Shown here piece after piece: positions 1 to 8,500 of a stretch of 64,000 nucleotides of DNA (positions are counted from its first letter, which is position 1; each line of letters begins with the position of its first letter). Source of the DNA: Lachnospiraceae bacterium (GTDB lineage: Bacteria; Bacillota; Clostridia; Lachnospirales; Lachnospiraceae); contig BLMC01000003.1 in assembly GCA_011959805.1 (NCBI GenBank), positions 38,507 to 102,506 of the forward strand. Direction: 5' to 3'. The notes under the pieces are model-generated. The model worked only from the letters and a program-made list of their open reading frames with translations, was not told where the DNA came from and did no database searches. Position numbers and translations under genes: made by a program.

Positions 1-1
1 G

Positions 2-1066
2 AATTTTTATCTGCATGAAATCTATCCAAATGGGGTAAACCCATCTGTCAGAACTTTGGGATATTATAGAGATGAGTTTATGTGTGATATGCGCAGATAT
101 CTCAAAGGAGACCAAGATATGCTCAAAAGTTTCCAATATCATATGAGAAACACAAATCCTAAGTGCGGCGTAATTAATTACATTGCAAATTATTATGGTT
201 TTACACTGAACGATCTTGTGTCCTACGAAAGAAAGCATAATGAATTGAATGGCGAAGGGAATACAGATGGAACGGATTATAACCTTAGTTGGAATTGTGG
301 GGCAGAGGGACCATCACGCAAGAAGGCAGTGAGACAGCTACGTCATAAACAGATGAAAAATGCGCTTGGATTTTTATTTACTGCGCAGGGAACGCCACTT
401 TTGTATGCAGGTGATGAATTTGGAAATAGTCAATATGGCAATAACAATTGTTATTGCCAGGATAATGAGACTGGATGGGTAAACTGGAATGGACTTTCTA
501 CAAATGCAGATGTGTTTGCTTTTGCAAAAGAATTGATTTCTTTTCGGAAAAATCACAATATTCTCCATCTTGGAGAACCGCTTACAATGCTTGACCGATT
601 TGGTCAGGGATATCCTGATCTTTCCTATCATGGTGAGGAAGCCTGGAAGGCACAATTAGAAAGTTATAACAGACATATTGGTATTATGTACTGTGGAAAA
701 AATGAGAGCGCCGATGAGGGAGATTATGTTTATATTGCCTATAACATGCATTGGAATGCGCATCGTTTTGCACTGCCATCTATCGCAAATCACAAATGGG
801 TTTCTGTGATTTGCACAGAAGAGAATCTTGTTATTTCTGACGTTGAGAGGAATACAGAGTATATTGATGTCGCGCCGAGGAGTATTTCGATTTTAATAGG
901 TAGAATGTTGTCCGAGGAGGAAAGAAAGCAAAAAAATTCTCTTATGATAAAGGATAATACATTACAAAAAACAGGTGTGATTCAAAATAAACGTTGTGCG
1001 GTAACTTCAGCACCGGAAAATACTACAAAAAATAATCAAAAAAATAAAAGCAAAAAAGGTAAGTAA
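2..1066 (+). CDS. glgX: Glycogen debranching enzyme (GlgX/isoamylase type), 5'-truncated by window edge
   Basis: Alpha-1,6-glucosidase of the GH13 family that removes branches from glycogen-like glucans in the cytoplasm. The reading frame is open from base 2, so the start lies left of the window; the in-frame TTG at 56 lies within the conserved sequence and is not the start. The visible C-terminal part carries the family block with LLYAGDEFGNSQ, GNNNCYCQDN and a following WVNW, typical of isoamylase/GlgX enzymes, then the C-terminal beta domain. The tail after about 'SILIGRML' is a Lys/Asn-rich extension without visible fold. A DUF5662 gene begins 2 bases after the stop, suggesting co-transcription. 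Assignment to the debranching family is firm; GlgX versus pullulanase-like subfamily is less certain because the N-terminal half is missing. Confidence 0.85.
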   Translation, partial: NFYLHEIYPNGVNPSVRTLGYYRDEFMCDMRRYLKGDQDMLKSFQYHMRNTNPKCGVINYIANYYGFTLNDLVSYERKHNELNGEGNTDGTDYNLSWNCGAEGPSRKKAVRQLRHKQMKNALGFLFTAQGTPLLYAGDEFGNSQYGNNNCYCQDNETGWVNWNGLSTNADVFAFAKELISFRKNHNILHLGEPLTMLDRFGQGYPDLSYHGEEAWKAQLESYNRHIGIMYCGKNESADEGDYVYIAYNMHWNAHRFALPSIANHKWVSVICTEENLVISDVERNTEYIDVAPRSISILIGRMLSEEERKQKNSLMIKDNTLQKTGVIQNKRCAVTSAPENTTKNNQKNKSKKGK

Positions 1067-1068
1067 AG

Positions 1069-1638
1069 ATGCATATTTGGAAACACTTTAAAACAATTAC
1101 ACATCATAAGTTTATGGTAATGAAAGGGTGCTTTTCCGTTGGATTGTACAGACAGGGACTGATGCATGACCTTTCTAAGTATATGCCAAGTGAATTTCTT
1201 GTCGGTGCAAAATATTATCAGGGAACACAGAGTCCGAATAATGCAGAGCGAAAAGAAAAAGGATATTCTGCTGCATGGCTGCATCATAAAGGCAGAAATA
1301 AGCATCATTATGAGTATTGGATGGATTACAGTGCACATGCAGGCAGGGGAATTATTCCTGCAAAGATGCCGGACAATTATATTGTAGAGATGTTTATTGA
1401 TCGGGTTGCTGCCTCCAAAAATTACAATAAAGAAAATTATACAGATGATATGGTTTTAAAGTATTATCTCAGCGGGAATCCGAACACTTTTATGCATAGG
1501 GAAACGAGAAGAAAACTTGAGAAATTATTGTATATGTTGGCAGAACGGGGAGAAAACTATACAATGCGTTATATTCGCAAGAGAATTATTCCTAAGATCA
1601 AAAAACAAAATTTTTTAAAATCAAAGAGATATAAGTAA
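1069..1638 (+). CDS. DUF5662 family protein
   Basis: A 189-residue soluble protein of unknown function. It shows the hallmark LMHDLSKYMPSEF segment near residues 26-38, followed by a His-rich stretch (WLHHKGRNKHHYEYW) and a C-terminal basic tail. The H-D pair and later histidines resemble a metal site, but no enzyme activity is established that I know of. It starts 2 bases after the debranching-enzyme stop, so translation is probably coupled. The downstream gap contains an inverted repeat that could end this transcript or regulate the next small gene. Confidence 0.75.
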   Translation: MHIWKHFKTITHHKFMVMKGCFSVGLYRQGLMHDLSKYMPSEFLVGAKYYQGTQSPNNAERKEKGYSAAWLHHKGRNKHHYEYWMDYSAHAGRGIIPAKMPDNYIVEMFIDRVAASKNYNKENYTDDMVLKYYLSGNPNTFMHRETRRKLEKLLYMLAERGENYTMRYIRKRIIPKIKKQNFLKSKRYK

Positions 1639-1648
1639 CCGATAGAAG

Positions 1649-1703
1649 AACTCCTCATATATTAAGTATTAGAAAAAGCGCTTGATGCATGAGGAGTTGT
1701 TTT
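1649..1703 (+). promoter_or_regulatory. Inverted repeat that sequesters the ribosome-binding site of the next gene
   Basis: The arms AACTCCTCAT (1649-1658) and ATGAGGAGTT (1689-1698) are perfect complements with a 30-base loop, followed by a short T run (1700-1704). The right arm contains the GAGGAG ribosome site (1691-1696) of the small gene that starts at 1705, and the left arm is its exact anti-Shine-Dalgarno. It can be read as an intrinsic terminator of the upstream operon, as a translational switch, or as both. Confidence 0.5.
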
Positions 1704-1704
1704 T

Positions 1705-1956
1705 ATGAATTGTTGGTTTTGGATTATCTTATTGTGGTGTTTTTGTGGGAAGGGCGGTTGCCAGAACAATTGTATAGGTACATGTGATCGTAATAACGAT
1801 TGTGATTGCAATTGTAATCCTACATTTCCAACACCAGTTGTTCCACCTTGCCCTCCGAACAATGGTTGTGGCTGCGGAAATGATATGATACAGCCGCGCG
1901 GCTTTGCTGGATTTGGAGACAACAATACCTGCGGGTGTGAAGAGAAAGAAAACTAA
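1705..1956 (+). CDS. Small cysteine-rich protein, function unknown
   Basis: An 83-residue protein. It begins with a short hydrophobic stretch rich in Trp, Ile and Leu (MNCWFWIILLWCFCGKGG), then has many Cys residues in CxC, CDC and CGCG arrangements, a Pro-rich centre (PTPVVPPCPP) and an acidic end. It has a good ribosome site (GAGGAG, 8 bases before ATG). I do not recognise the family; the composition resembles short Cys-rich spore-surface or membrane-anchored peptides, but nothing proves this. It is flanked by a hairpin at its start and a 17-bp-stem hairpin after its stop, so it looks like an independent unit. Confidence 0.6.
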   Translation: MNCWFWIILLWCFCGKGGCQNNCIGTCDRNNDCDCNCNPTFPTPVVPPCPPNNGCGCGNDMIQPRGFAGFGDNNTCGCEEKEN

Positions 1957-1966
1957 AATAAAAAAC

Positions 1967-2007
1967 CACTATAGAAGCGTGCACAAATGCTGCACGCTTC
2001 TATAGTG
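1967..2007. terminator. Strong stem-loop, probable bidirectional terminator
   Basis: A perfect 17-bp stem (1967-1983 with 1991-2007) and 7-base loop. An A-rich run precedes it on the + strand, giving a U-run in minus-strand RNA, and only a weak T stretch follows it. It directly follows the Cys-rich gene. Confidence 0.7.
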
Positions 2008-2035
2008 TGTATTTACTAATATTGGAGTATGAACG

Positions 2036-2722
2036 ATGGAAAACATCAATCAAGAAATTAGAAATAGAGTTAATCTTAGAGAGATATATCGGTATTTGGG
2101 ATATGGTACAAACACTCCAGAAGCTAGTGTTGAGAATTTAATTTTGGAAGTGCTTGATAGGTTGCTTTGTACAATTAAACCAAAGAATCTTTACAAGGTA
2201 TATCACAACAAGATTTCAGGAAATCAAGTGGTACTGCAAGAAAATAATAGAACATTTGTTTTTGAAAGTCAAAATCTTGCGGATAACCTCGCACAGTGCA
2301 GTATCGTAGTTTTACTCACTGCTACGTTGGGAATTGAGGCGGACAAGTTATTACAGCGATATGAGATATTGCATATGACAAAAGCAGCAGTCGCACAGGC
2401 TTGTGGTGCAGCGTGTATTGAAGCTTATTGCAACATCTTACAGGAGCAAATTTGTGAGGAATTGTCTAAGAAGGGAACAAAATTGTATCTACGACCACGC
2501 TTTAGCCCCGGTTATGGAGATTTATCTTTACAATATCAGCGTGTGATTTTCCAGGAGTTGGAGTGCACAAAACGAATTGGGCTTACACTCACAGATAGTT
2601 TGTTGATGTATCCTACAAAAAGTGTATCAGCATTGATTGGATTGACTGCCAATCCACAAAGCTGTCATATTGGCAAATGCAGTTATTGTGATAATATAAC
2701 ATGCGTGTTTCGTGCAATATAA
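2036..2722 (+). CDS. Stand-alone methionine synthase activation (AdoMet-binding) domain protein
   Basis: A 228-residue protein matching the reactivation domain found at the C-terminus of E. coli MetH. That domain binds S-adenosylmethionine and allows reductive methylation of inactive cob(II)alamin. The block RPRFSPGYGDLSL near residues 154-166 is the AdoMet-binding signature of this domain, and the C-terminus has Cys residues (CHIGKCSYCDNITC). The methionine synthase encoded next lacks this domain, so the two genes together should rebuild a complete enzyme. A terminal Cys motif beyond the classical domain is common in clostridial versions as far as I recall. The 140-base gap before metH holds no coding sequence. 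Confidence 0.85.
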   Translation: MENINQEIRNRVNLREIYRYLGYGTNTPEASVENLILEVLDRLLCTIKPKNLYKVYHNKISGNQVVLQENNRTFVFESQNLADNLAQCSIVVLLTATLGIEADKLLQRYEILHMTKAAVAQACGAACIEAYCNILQEQICEELSKKGTKLYLRPRFSPGYGDLSLQYQRVIFQELECTKRIGLTLTDSLLMYPTKSVSALIGLTANPQSCHIGKCSYCDNITCVFRAI

Positions 2723-2732
2723 AGATAGACTT

Positions 2733-2842
2733 TCGGAATCTTTTTTACCTGATGCTGTGAGAAAATTTTTTATAAAGTATGTATAGATTGATACGCATAT
2801 AACAGAAAATCTGTTGTAAAGCAAATACAAAAGAGATTCCGA
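2733..2842 (+). promoter_or_regulatory. Leader segment before metH with distant inverted repeat
   Basis: TCGGAATCT (2733-2741) and AGATTCCGA (2834-2842) are perfect complements about 90 bases apart, bracketing most of the metH leader just before its ribosome site (GGGAGG, 2851-2856). I did not find the conserved cores of SAM-I, cobalamin or T-box RNAs here. Whether this is a regulatory leader is speculative. Confidence 0.3.
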
Positions 2843-2862
2843 GATACAAAGGGAGGATTTTT

Positions 2863-5277
2863 ATGAATTTTAGAGAACAATTAGGAACGCAGATACTTTT
2901 TTTTGACGGTGGAATGGGAACATTATTGCAGGAACGTGGACTTTTGGCTGGTGAAGTGCCTGAGACGTGGAATATCCTTCATCCAGAAGTTATTAGACAA
3001 ATTCATACAGAGTATTTGTTGGCAGGAAGCAATATTATTTCTGCCAATACCTTTGGAGTAAATGCGTTCAAATGCAAAAATTTGGAATATTCAGTGAAGG
3101 AACTTGTAACAGCGGGTATTAGGCTTGTTCGAGAAGCGATGCAAGAGGCACGCAGCAATAATTCTAAGCAGCCTATGTATACAGCACTTGATATTGGTTC
3201 TATTGGAAAATTGTTGAAACCATTGGGAGAAATTTCTTTTGATGAGGCATATAAAACATTTCAAGAGATTATTATAGCTGGAGATCAGGCAGGAGCAGAT
3301 TTGATTTTGATAGAGACAGTCAGCGACTCCTATGAGATTAAGGCGGCAGTTCTTGCGGCAAAGGAGAATAGCAATTTGCCAATTATTGTCACTATGATTT
3401 TTGACGAGAATGGAAAATTGTTGACGGGTGGTGATGTGGCAAGCGTGACAGCAATGCTTGAAGGGTTAGGTGTTGATGCTATAGGGTTTAATTGTGGTTT
3501 AGGTCCAGAACAGATGCAAAAGTTGTTGCCGCAGCTAACAGCATGTTGTTCACTTCCAATTGTGATTAATCCAAATGCTGGACTTCCAGTTGTCGTAAAT
3601 GGACAGACGGTTTTTCAGGTAGCCCCAGAGGAGTTTGCGCAGAGTATAAAAACTCTGGTGCAGATGGGAGCGAGTGCGGTTGGTGGTTGTTGCGGTACTA
3701 CACCGGCACATATTAAGCGAGTTGTAGAACAATGTAAAAATATGGAAATTATGCCTGTTACGGACAAAAAACTGACAGTTGTGTCATCTTATAATCATGC
3801 AGTTTACTTTACCAAAAAACCATTGATTGTAGGTGAGCGCATTAATCCAACTGGCAAGTCAAAATTTAAACAAGCACTTCGCGATCATGATATGGAGTAT
3901 ATCTATAAAGAAGGACTTGCACAGGAAGAAAAGGGTGCCCATATTTTGGATGTCAATGTAGGGTTGCCTGAGATTGACGAACCGCAGCTGATGGAGGAGG
4001 CGGTTATTGGAATACAAGCAATTATTGACTTGCCATTGCAGATTGATACGTCTAACACAGAAGCGATGGAGCGAGGGTTACGCTATTATAATGGAAAACC
4101 CATGCTAAATTCCGTAAATGGCAAAAAAGAGTCGATGGAGAGTGTTTTTCCAATTGCAAAAAAATATGGTGCTGTAGTAGTGTGTCTTTGTCTTGACGAA
4201 GACGGGATTCCTGAGACGGTTGAAGGAAGGCTGCAGGTGGCAGAAAAGATAGTTAAAACTGCTGCAAAATATGGCATTCCTAAGAAAAATTTGGTGATGG
4301 ATGCGCTTGTTCTCACTATTAGTACCGGTCAAAACAATGCAAATGTTACTTTGGAAGCGCTGCGTAGAATCCGCTATGAGATGGGAATACACACAATTCT
4401 TGGCGTGTCAAATATCTCGTTTGGATTGCCGGAGAGAAGTCGCATTAATACAACATTTTTTACAATGGCGATGAACAATGGGTTGAGTGCTGGAATTGTG
4501 AATCCTTCCAGTGAACCAATGATGTCTGCCTACTACAGTTTTAATGCGTTGATTGGTGAGGATGATCAGTGCAGCACATATATTGCAAATGCGTCACAAG
4601 CAACAGAAAAGAGCACTATGTCATCTGATATGAAAAAAGATACACTTTCGCTGGAGGAGGCAATTGTAAAGGGATTGGTGGAGAGTGCCAATGAGGAGAC
4701 CATCAAACTATTAGAACAGAAAATGGATGCGCTTTTCATTATTAATGAAAAATTGATTCCAGCATTAGATATAGTAGGAAAAGGTTTTGAGGAAAAGAAA
4801 ATGTTTCTACCACAGCTTTTGATGAGCGCAGAAGCGGCAAAAGCATCTTTTGAAGCGATTAAGACCACTTTATCAAAACAGGGAAAAAATAGTGAGAGCA
4901 AGGGAAAGATTGTGATTGCAACTGTCAAGGGAGACATTCATGATATTGGGAAGAATATTGTGAAAACTTTGTTGGAAAATTATGGATTTGATATGATTGA
5001 CCTAGGGAAAGACGTAAATCCAGAACAAATATTAAAAACAGTGCAAGAACAGCAGGTAAAATTGATTGGACTGAGTGCGCTTATGACGACTACTGTAGTT
5101 AATATGGAAACAACAATTAAGCTTTTGCGTGAAAATAACTTGGATTGTAAAGTTATGGTGGGTGGTGCTGTACTGACACAAGAGTATGCAGATATGATTG
5201 GCGCAGATTTTTACTCAAAAGATGCTATGGGTTCTGTGCGATACGCAAATGAACTTTACGAAAGAGGAGAACTATAA
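2863..5277 (+). CDS. metH: Cobalamin-dependent methionine synthase (lacks activation domain)
   Basis: Transfers a methyl group from 5-methyltetrahydrofolate via cob(I)alamin to homocysteine, making methionine in the cytoplasm. Domains in order: homocysteine/zinc barrel (about 1-290; zinc Cys at 211, 276 and 277 in GFNCG and GGCCG), pterin-binding barrel (about 320-600; GERINPTGK), helical cobalamin cap (about 600-680), and the Rossmann B12 domain with the DxHxxG motif (GDIHDIGKN, axial His693). The protein ends after the B12 domain at 804 residues, whereas MetH with the activation domain is about 1,200. The missing part is supplied by the gene just upstream. The strong GGGAGG site fixes the start. 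Confidence 0.95.
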   Translation: MNFREQLGTQILFFDGGMGTLLQERGLLAGEVPETWNILHPEVIRQIHTEYLLAGSNIISANTFGVNAFKCKNLEYSVKELVTAGIRLVREAMQEARSNNSKQPMYTALDIGSIGKLLKPLGEISFDEAYKTFQEIIIAGDQAGADLILIETVSDSYEIKAAVLAAKENSNLPIIVTMIFDENGKLLTGGDVASVTAMLEGLGVDAIGFNCGLGPEQMQKLLPQLTACCSLPIVINPNAGLPVVVNGQTVFQVAPEEFAQSIKTLVQMGASAVGGCCGTTPAHIKRVVEQCKNMEIMPVTDKKLTVVSSYNHAVYFTKKPLIVGERINPTGKSKFKQALRDHDMEYIYKEGLAQEEKGAHILDVNVGLPEIDEPQLMEEAVIGIQAIIDLPLQIDTSNTEAMERGLRYYNGKPMLNSVNGKKESMESVFPIAKKYGAVVVCLCLDEDGIPETVEGRLQVAEKIVKTAAKYGIPKKNLVMDALVLTISTGQNNANVTLEALRRIRYEMGIHTILGVSNISFGLPERSRINTTFFTMAMNNGLSAGIVNPSSEPMMSAYYSFNALIGEDDQCSTYIANASQATEKSTMSSDMKKDTLSLEEAIVKGLVESANEETIKLLEQKMDALFIINEKLIPALDIVGKGFEEKKMFLPQLLMSAEAAKASFEAIKTTLSKQGKNSESKGKIVIATVKGDIHDIGKNIVKTLLENYGFDMIDLGKDVNPEQILKTVQEQQVKLIGLSALMTTTVVNMETTIKLLRENNLDCKVMVGGAVLTQEYADMIGADFYSKDAMGSVRYANELYERGEL

Positions 5278-5357
5278 AATATTTCAAGAAAGACTTTACA
5301 AATATAAAAAAATTTTTTATAATGTGTAGAGTATAAAGAAATAGAATATTGGATTTT

Positions 5358-5403
5358 AAAGCAACCAAAGACGGTTTATAGCTGTTTTTTGGTTGCTTTT
5401 TTT
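5358..5403 (+). terminator. Rho-independent terminator after metH
   Basis: AAAGCAACCA (5358-5367) pairs perfectly with TGGTTGCTTT (5390-5399), followed by a T run to 5403. It closes the methionine synthase transcription unit. Confidence 0.85.
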
Positions 5404-5550
5404 ATGCACACGGATGCGGAAAAGAAATATGCAACGAGTAGAAAAAGTCTTCCCTATTCGATTGTGTAGCCCAATATAGAAAAATAAATCAACAAAGCTG
5501 ATGGGTGTCCTATACAGTTAAAAAGTAAACAAAGAGAAGGAGAGAATATA
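5401..5550 (+). other. Non-coding gap before gltB with repeat-like segments
   Basis: Begins with TATGCACACGGATGCGGAAA, which resembles the start of segments at 15592 and 52431. It contains a hairpin (5435-5460) of the dispersed GAGTAGGAAAG family and ends with the gltB ribosome site. I found no clear promoter. Confidence 0.4.
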
Positions 5551-8500
5551 ATGTTTGATGCAAAGATGAATGTTCCAAAAGCACCGCTTTATAGGCCAGA
5601 ATTTGAACATGACAACTGTGGAATAGGTGCGGTTGTCAACATCAAAGGTATAAAGACACATGAGACTGTGGAAAATGCCTTAAAAATTGTAGAGAATCTG
5701 GAGCACAGAGCTGGAAAGGATGCAGAAGGAAAAACTGGTGATGGCGTAGGCATTTTAGTACAAATCTGTCATAACTTTTTTGTCAGGGTCGCGAGTCCTC
5801 TTGGAATTGTACTTGGCGGTGAGCGTGAATATGGCGTTGGCATGTTTTTCTTTCCGCAAGAGGAACTGAAAAGAAATCAGGCAAAAAAGATGTTCGAGAT
5901 TATCGTTGAGAAAGAAGGGCTAGAATTTTTAGGATGGCGTGAAGTACCCTGCACCCCCGAGGTCCTTGGCCATAAGGCAGTAGAGTGTATGCCTTGTATT
6001 ATGCAAGCATTTGTTAAAAAACCCGCAGCGGTAGAGAAGGGTCTTGCTTTTGATAGGAAACTTTATATTGTGAGGCGTGTTTTTGAACAGAGTTCTGACA
6101 ATACTTACGTGGTATCACTAAATAGTAGAACTATTGTGTATAAGGGAATGTTTTTGGTTAGTCAGCTTAGAATGTTTTTTAAGGACTTGCAAAGTGAAGA
6201 TTATATCTCTGCAATTGCAATTGTACATTCTCGTTTTTCTACAAATACTAATCCAAGTTGGGAACGAGCGCATCCAAATCGTTTTATTGTACATAATGGT
6301 GAGATTAATACTATTCGCGGCAATGTAGATAAGATGCTTGCACGAGAGGAAAATATGGAGTCTGTATTTTTGAGTCGTGAATTTCATAAAGTATTGCCTG
6401 TGATCAATGCGCAGGGTTCTGATTCTGCCATGCTTGATAATACACTGGAATTTTTGGTGATGAGCGGTATGGAGCTTCCACTTGCAGTAATGATTACGAT
6501 ACCAGAGCCATGGGCAAACAACAAGACAATGTCTCAGTCGAAGAAGGATTTTTATCAATATTATGCAACGATGATGGAGCCGTGGGATGGTCCAGCATCC
6601 ATACTTTTTTCAGACGGAGATATTATGGGCGCTGTACTTGACAGGAACGGACTTAGACCATCTCGCTATTATATTACTTCAGATGATCAGCTGATATTGT
6701 CTTCGGAAGTTGGTGTGCTTCCAATAGATATGTCCAAGATTATGAAAAAGGATAGGTTGCGTCCTGGTAAAATGCTTTTGGTAGACACGATTAAGGGTGA
6801 GGTGGTTGATGATGACACGCTCAAGGAAAAATATGCAAAGAGTCATCCTTATGGAGAATGGTTAGATTCCAATCTGGTCACTTTAAAGGAATTAAAGATT
6901 CCAAATGTGAGAGTGCCTGCATTCTCCAACGAAGAGAGACAGCGTATGCAGAAGGCGTTTGGCTACACTTATGACGAGCTCAAAACAAGTATTCTGCCAA
7001 TGGCGAAAAACGGTGGGGAGAGTATCGGTGCAATGGGTGTTGACACACCGATTCCAGTATTGTCGAAAACACATCATCAATTGTCGCATTATTTTAAACA
7101 ACAGTTTGCACAGGTGACAAATCCGCCAATCGATGCAATTCGTGAGGAGATAGTCACATCAACAACTGTTTATATAGGAAAAGATGGAAACCTTCTACAT
7201 GATACAGAAAAGAATTGTAATGTATTGAAGGTCAACAATCCGATTCTGACTATTACAGACCTTTTAAAAATTAAGAATATGAAACGAGAAGGATTCAAGG
7301 TTGAGGTTATTCCAATTATTTATTATAAAAATACAAGTTTGGAACGTGCAATTGATCATTTGTATGTGGAGGCTGACCGCGCGTACCGTGAAGGGGTTAA
7401 TATTATTATCCTTTCGGACCGCGGAGTGGATGAGAATCATGTAGCAATTCCTTCTTTGCTTGCAGTATCTGCAATGCAAAAACATTTGGTTCGCACGAAG
7501 AAGCGGACGAGTGTCGCACTGATTATCGAGTCTGCGGAACCAAGGGAAGTACATGATTTTGCGGCACTTATCGGTTATGGTGCCTGTGCAGTAAATCCTT
7601 ATTTAGCACAAGAGTTGATTAAGGAATTGATTGATAATAGGATGTTGGATAAGGATTATCATGCGGCAGTTGATGACTACAATGATGCAATTTTGCATGG
7701 CATTGTTAAGATTGCGTCCAAAATGGGTATTTCTACAATTCAATCCTATCAGGGTTCACAGATTTTTGAGGCGATTGGTATTGATGTGGATGTGATAAAC
7801 AAGTATTTTACAAACACAGTTTGTAGGGTAGGTGGTATTACCTTACAGGATATTGCAAAAGAAGTAGATGACTTACATTCGCTGGCTTTTGACCCACTTG
7901 GACTTGCGACAGACCTAACACTTGACAGTCCTGGACAGCATAAATCGCGCGGTGGTGGAGAGGAGCATCTGTACAATCCAGCTACCATTCATATGTTACA
8001 GCAATCTACCCAGAAGGGTGACTATGCACTGTTTAAACAATACTCAAATCTAATTGACCATGAGAATAGTATACACAATATTCGAGGTCTGATGGACTTT
8101 AATTATCCGAAAAAGAGGATTCCAATCGATGAGGTTGAGAGTGTGGAGTGTATTGTTACTCGTTTTAAGACAGGAGCAATGTCCTACGGCTCAATATCAA
8201 AAGAAGCGCATGAAACGCTTGCAATTGCAATGAATCTGCTTCACGGCAAATCTAATTCCGGTGAGGGCGGTGAAGATTTGGATCGCATGGTAATCGGAGC
8301 AGATGGACGAAACCGCTGTTCAGCAATTAAACAGGTTGCGAGTGGACGGTTTGGTGTCACCAGTAAATATTTAGTGAGTGCGCAGGAAATTCAGATTAAG
8401 ATGGCACAGGGAGCAAAACCCGGCGAGGGTGGACATTTGCCAGCGGGCAAGGTATATCCGTGGGTGGCTAAAACAAGGCATTCTACGCCCGGCGTCGGTT

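Noticed and set aside
2729..2862. SAM or cobalamin riboswitch before metH
   Set aside because: The conserved cores of both classes are not visible; only a distant 9-bp inverted repeat is present.
6118..6558. 146-codon minus-strand open frame inside gltB
   Set aside because: Lies wholly opposite a highly conserved gene, has no family resemblance and arises from codon bias of the + strand.
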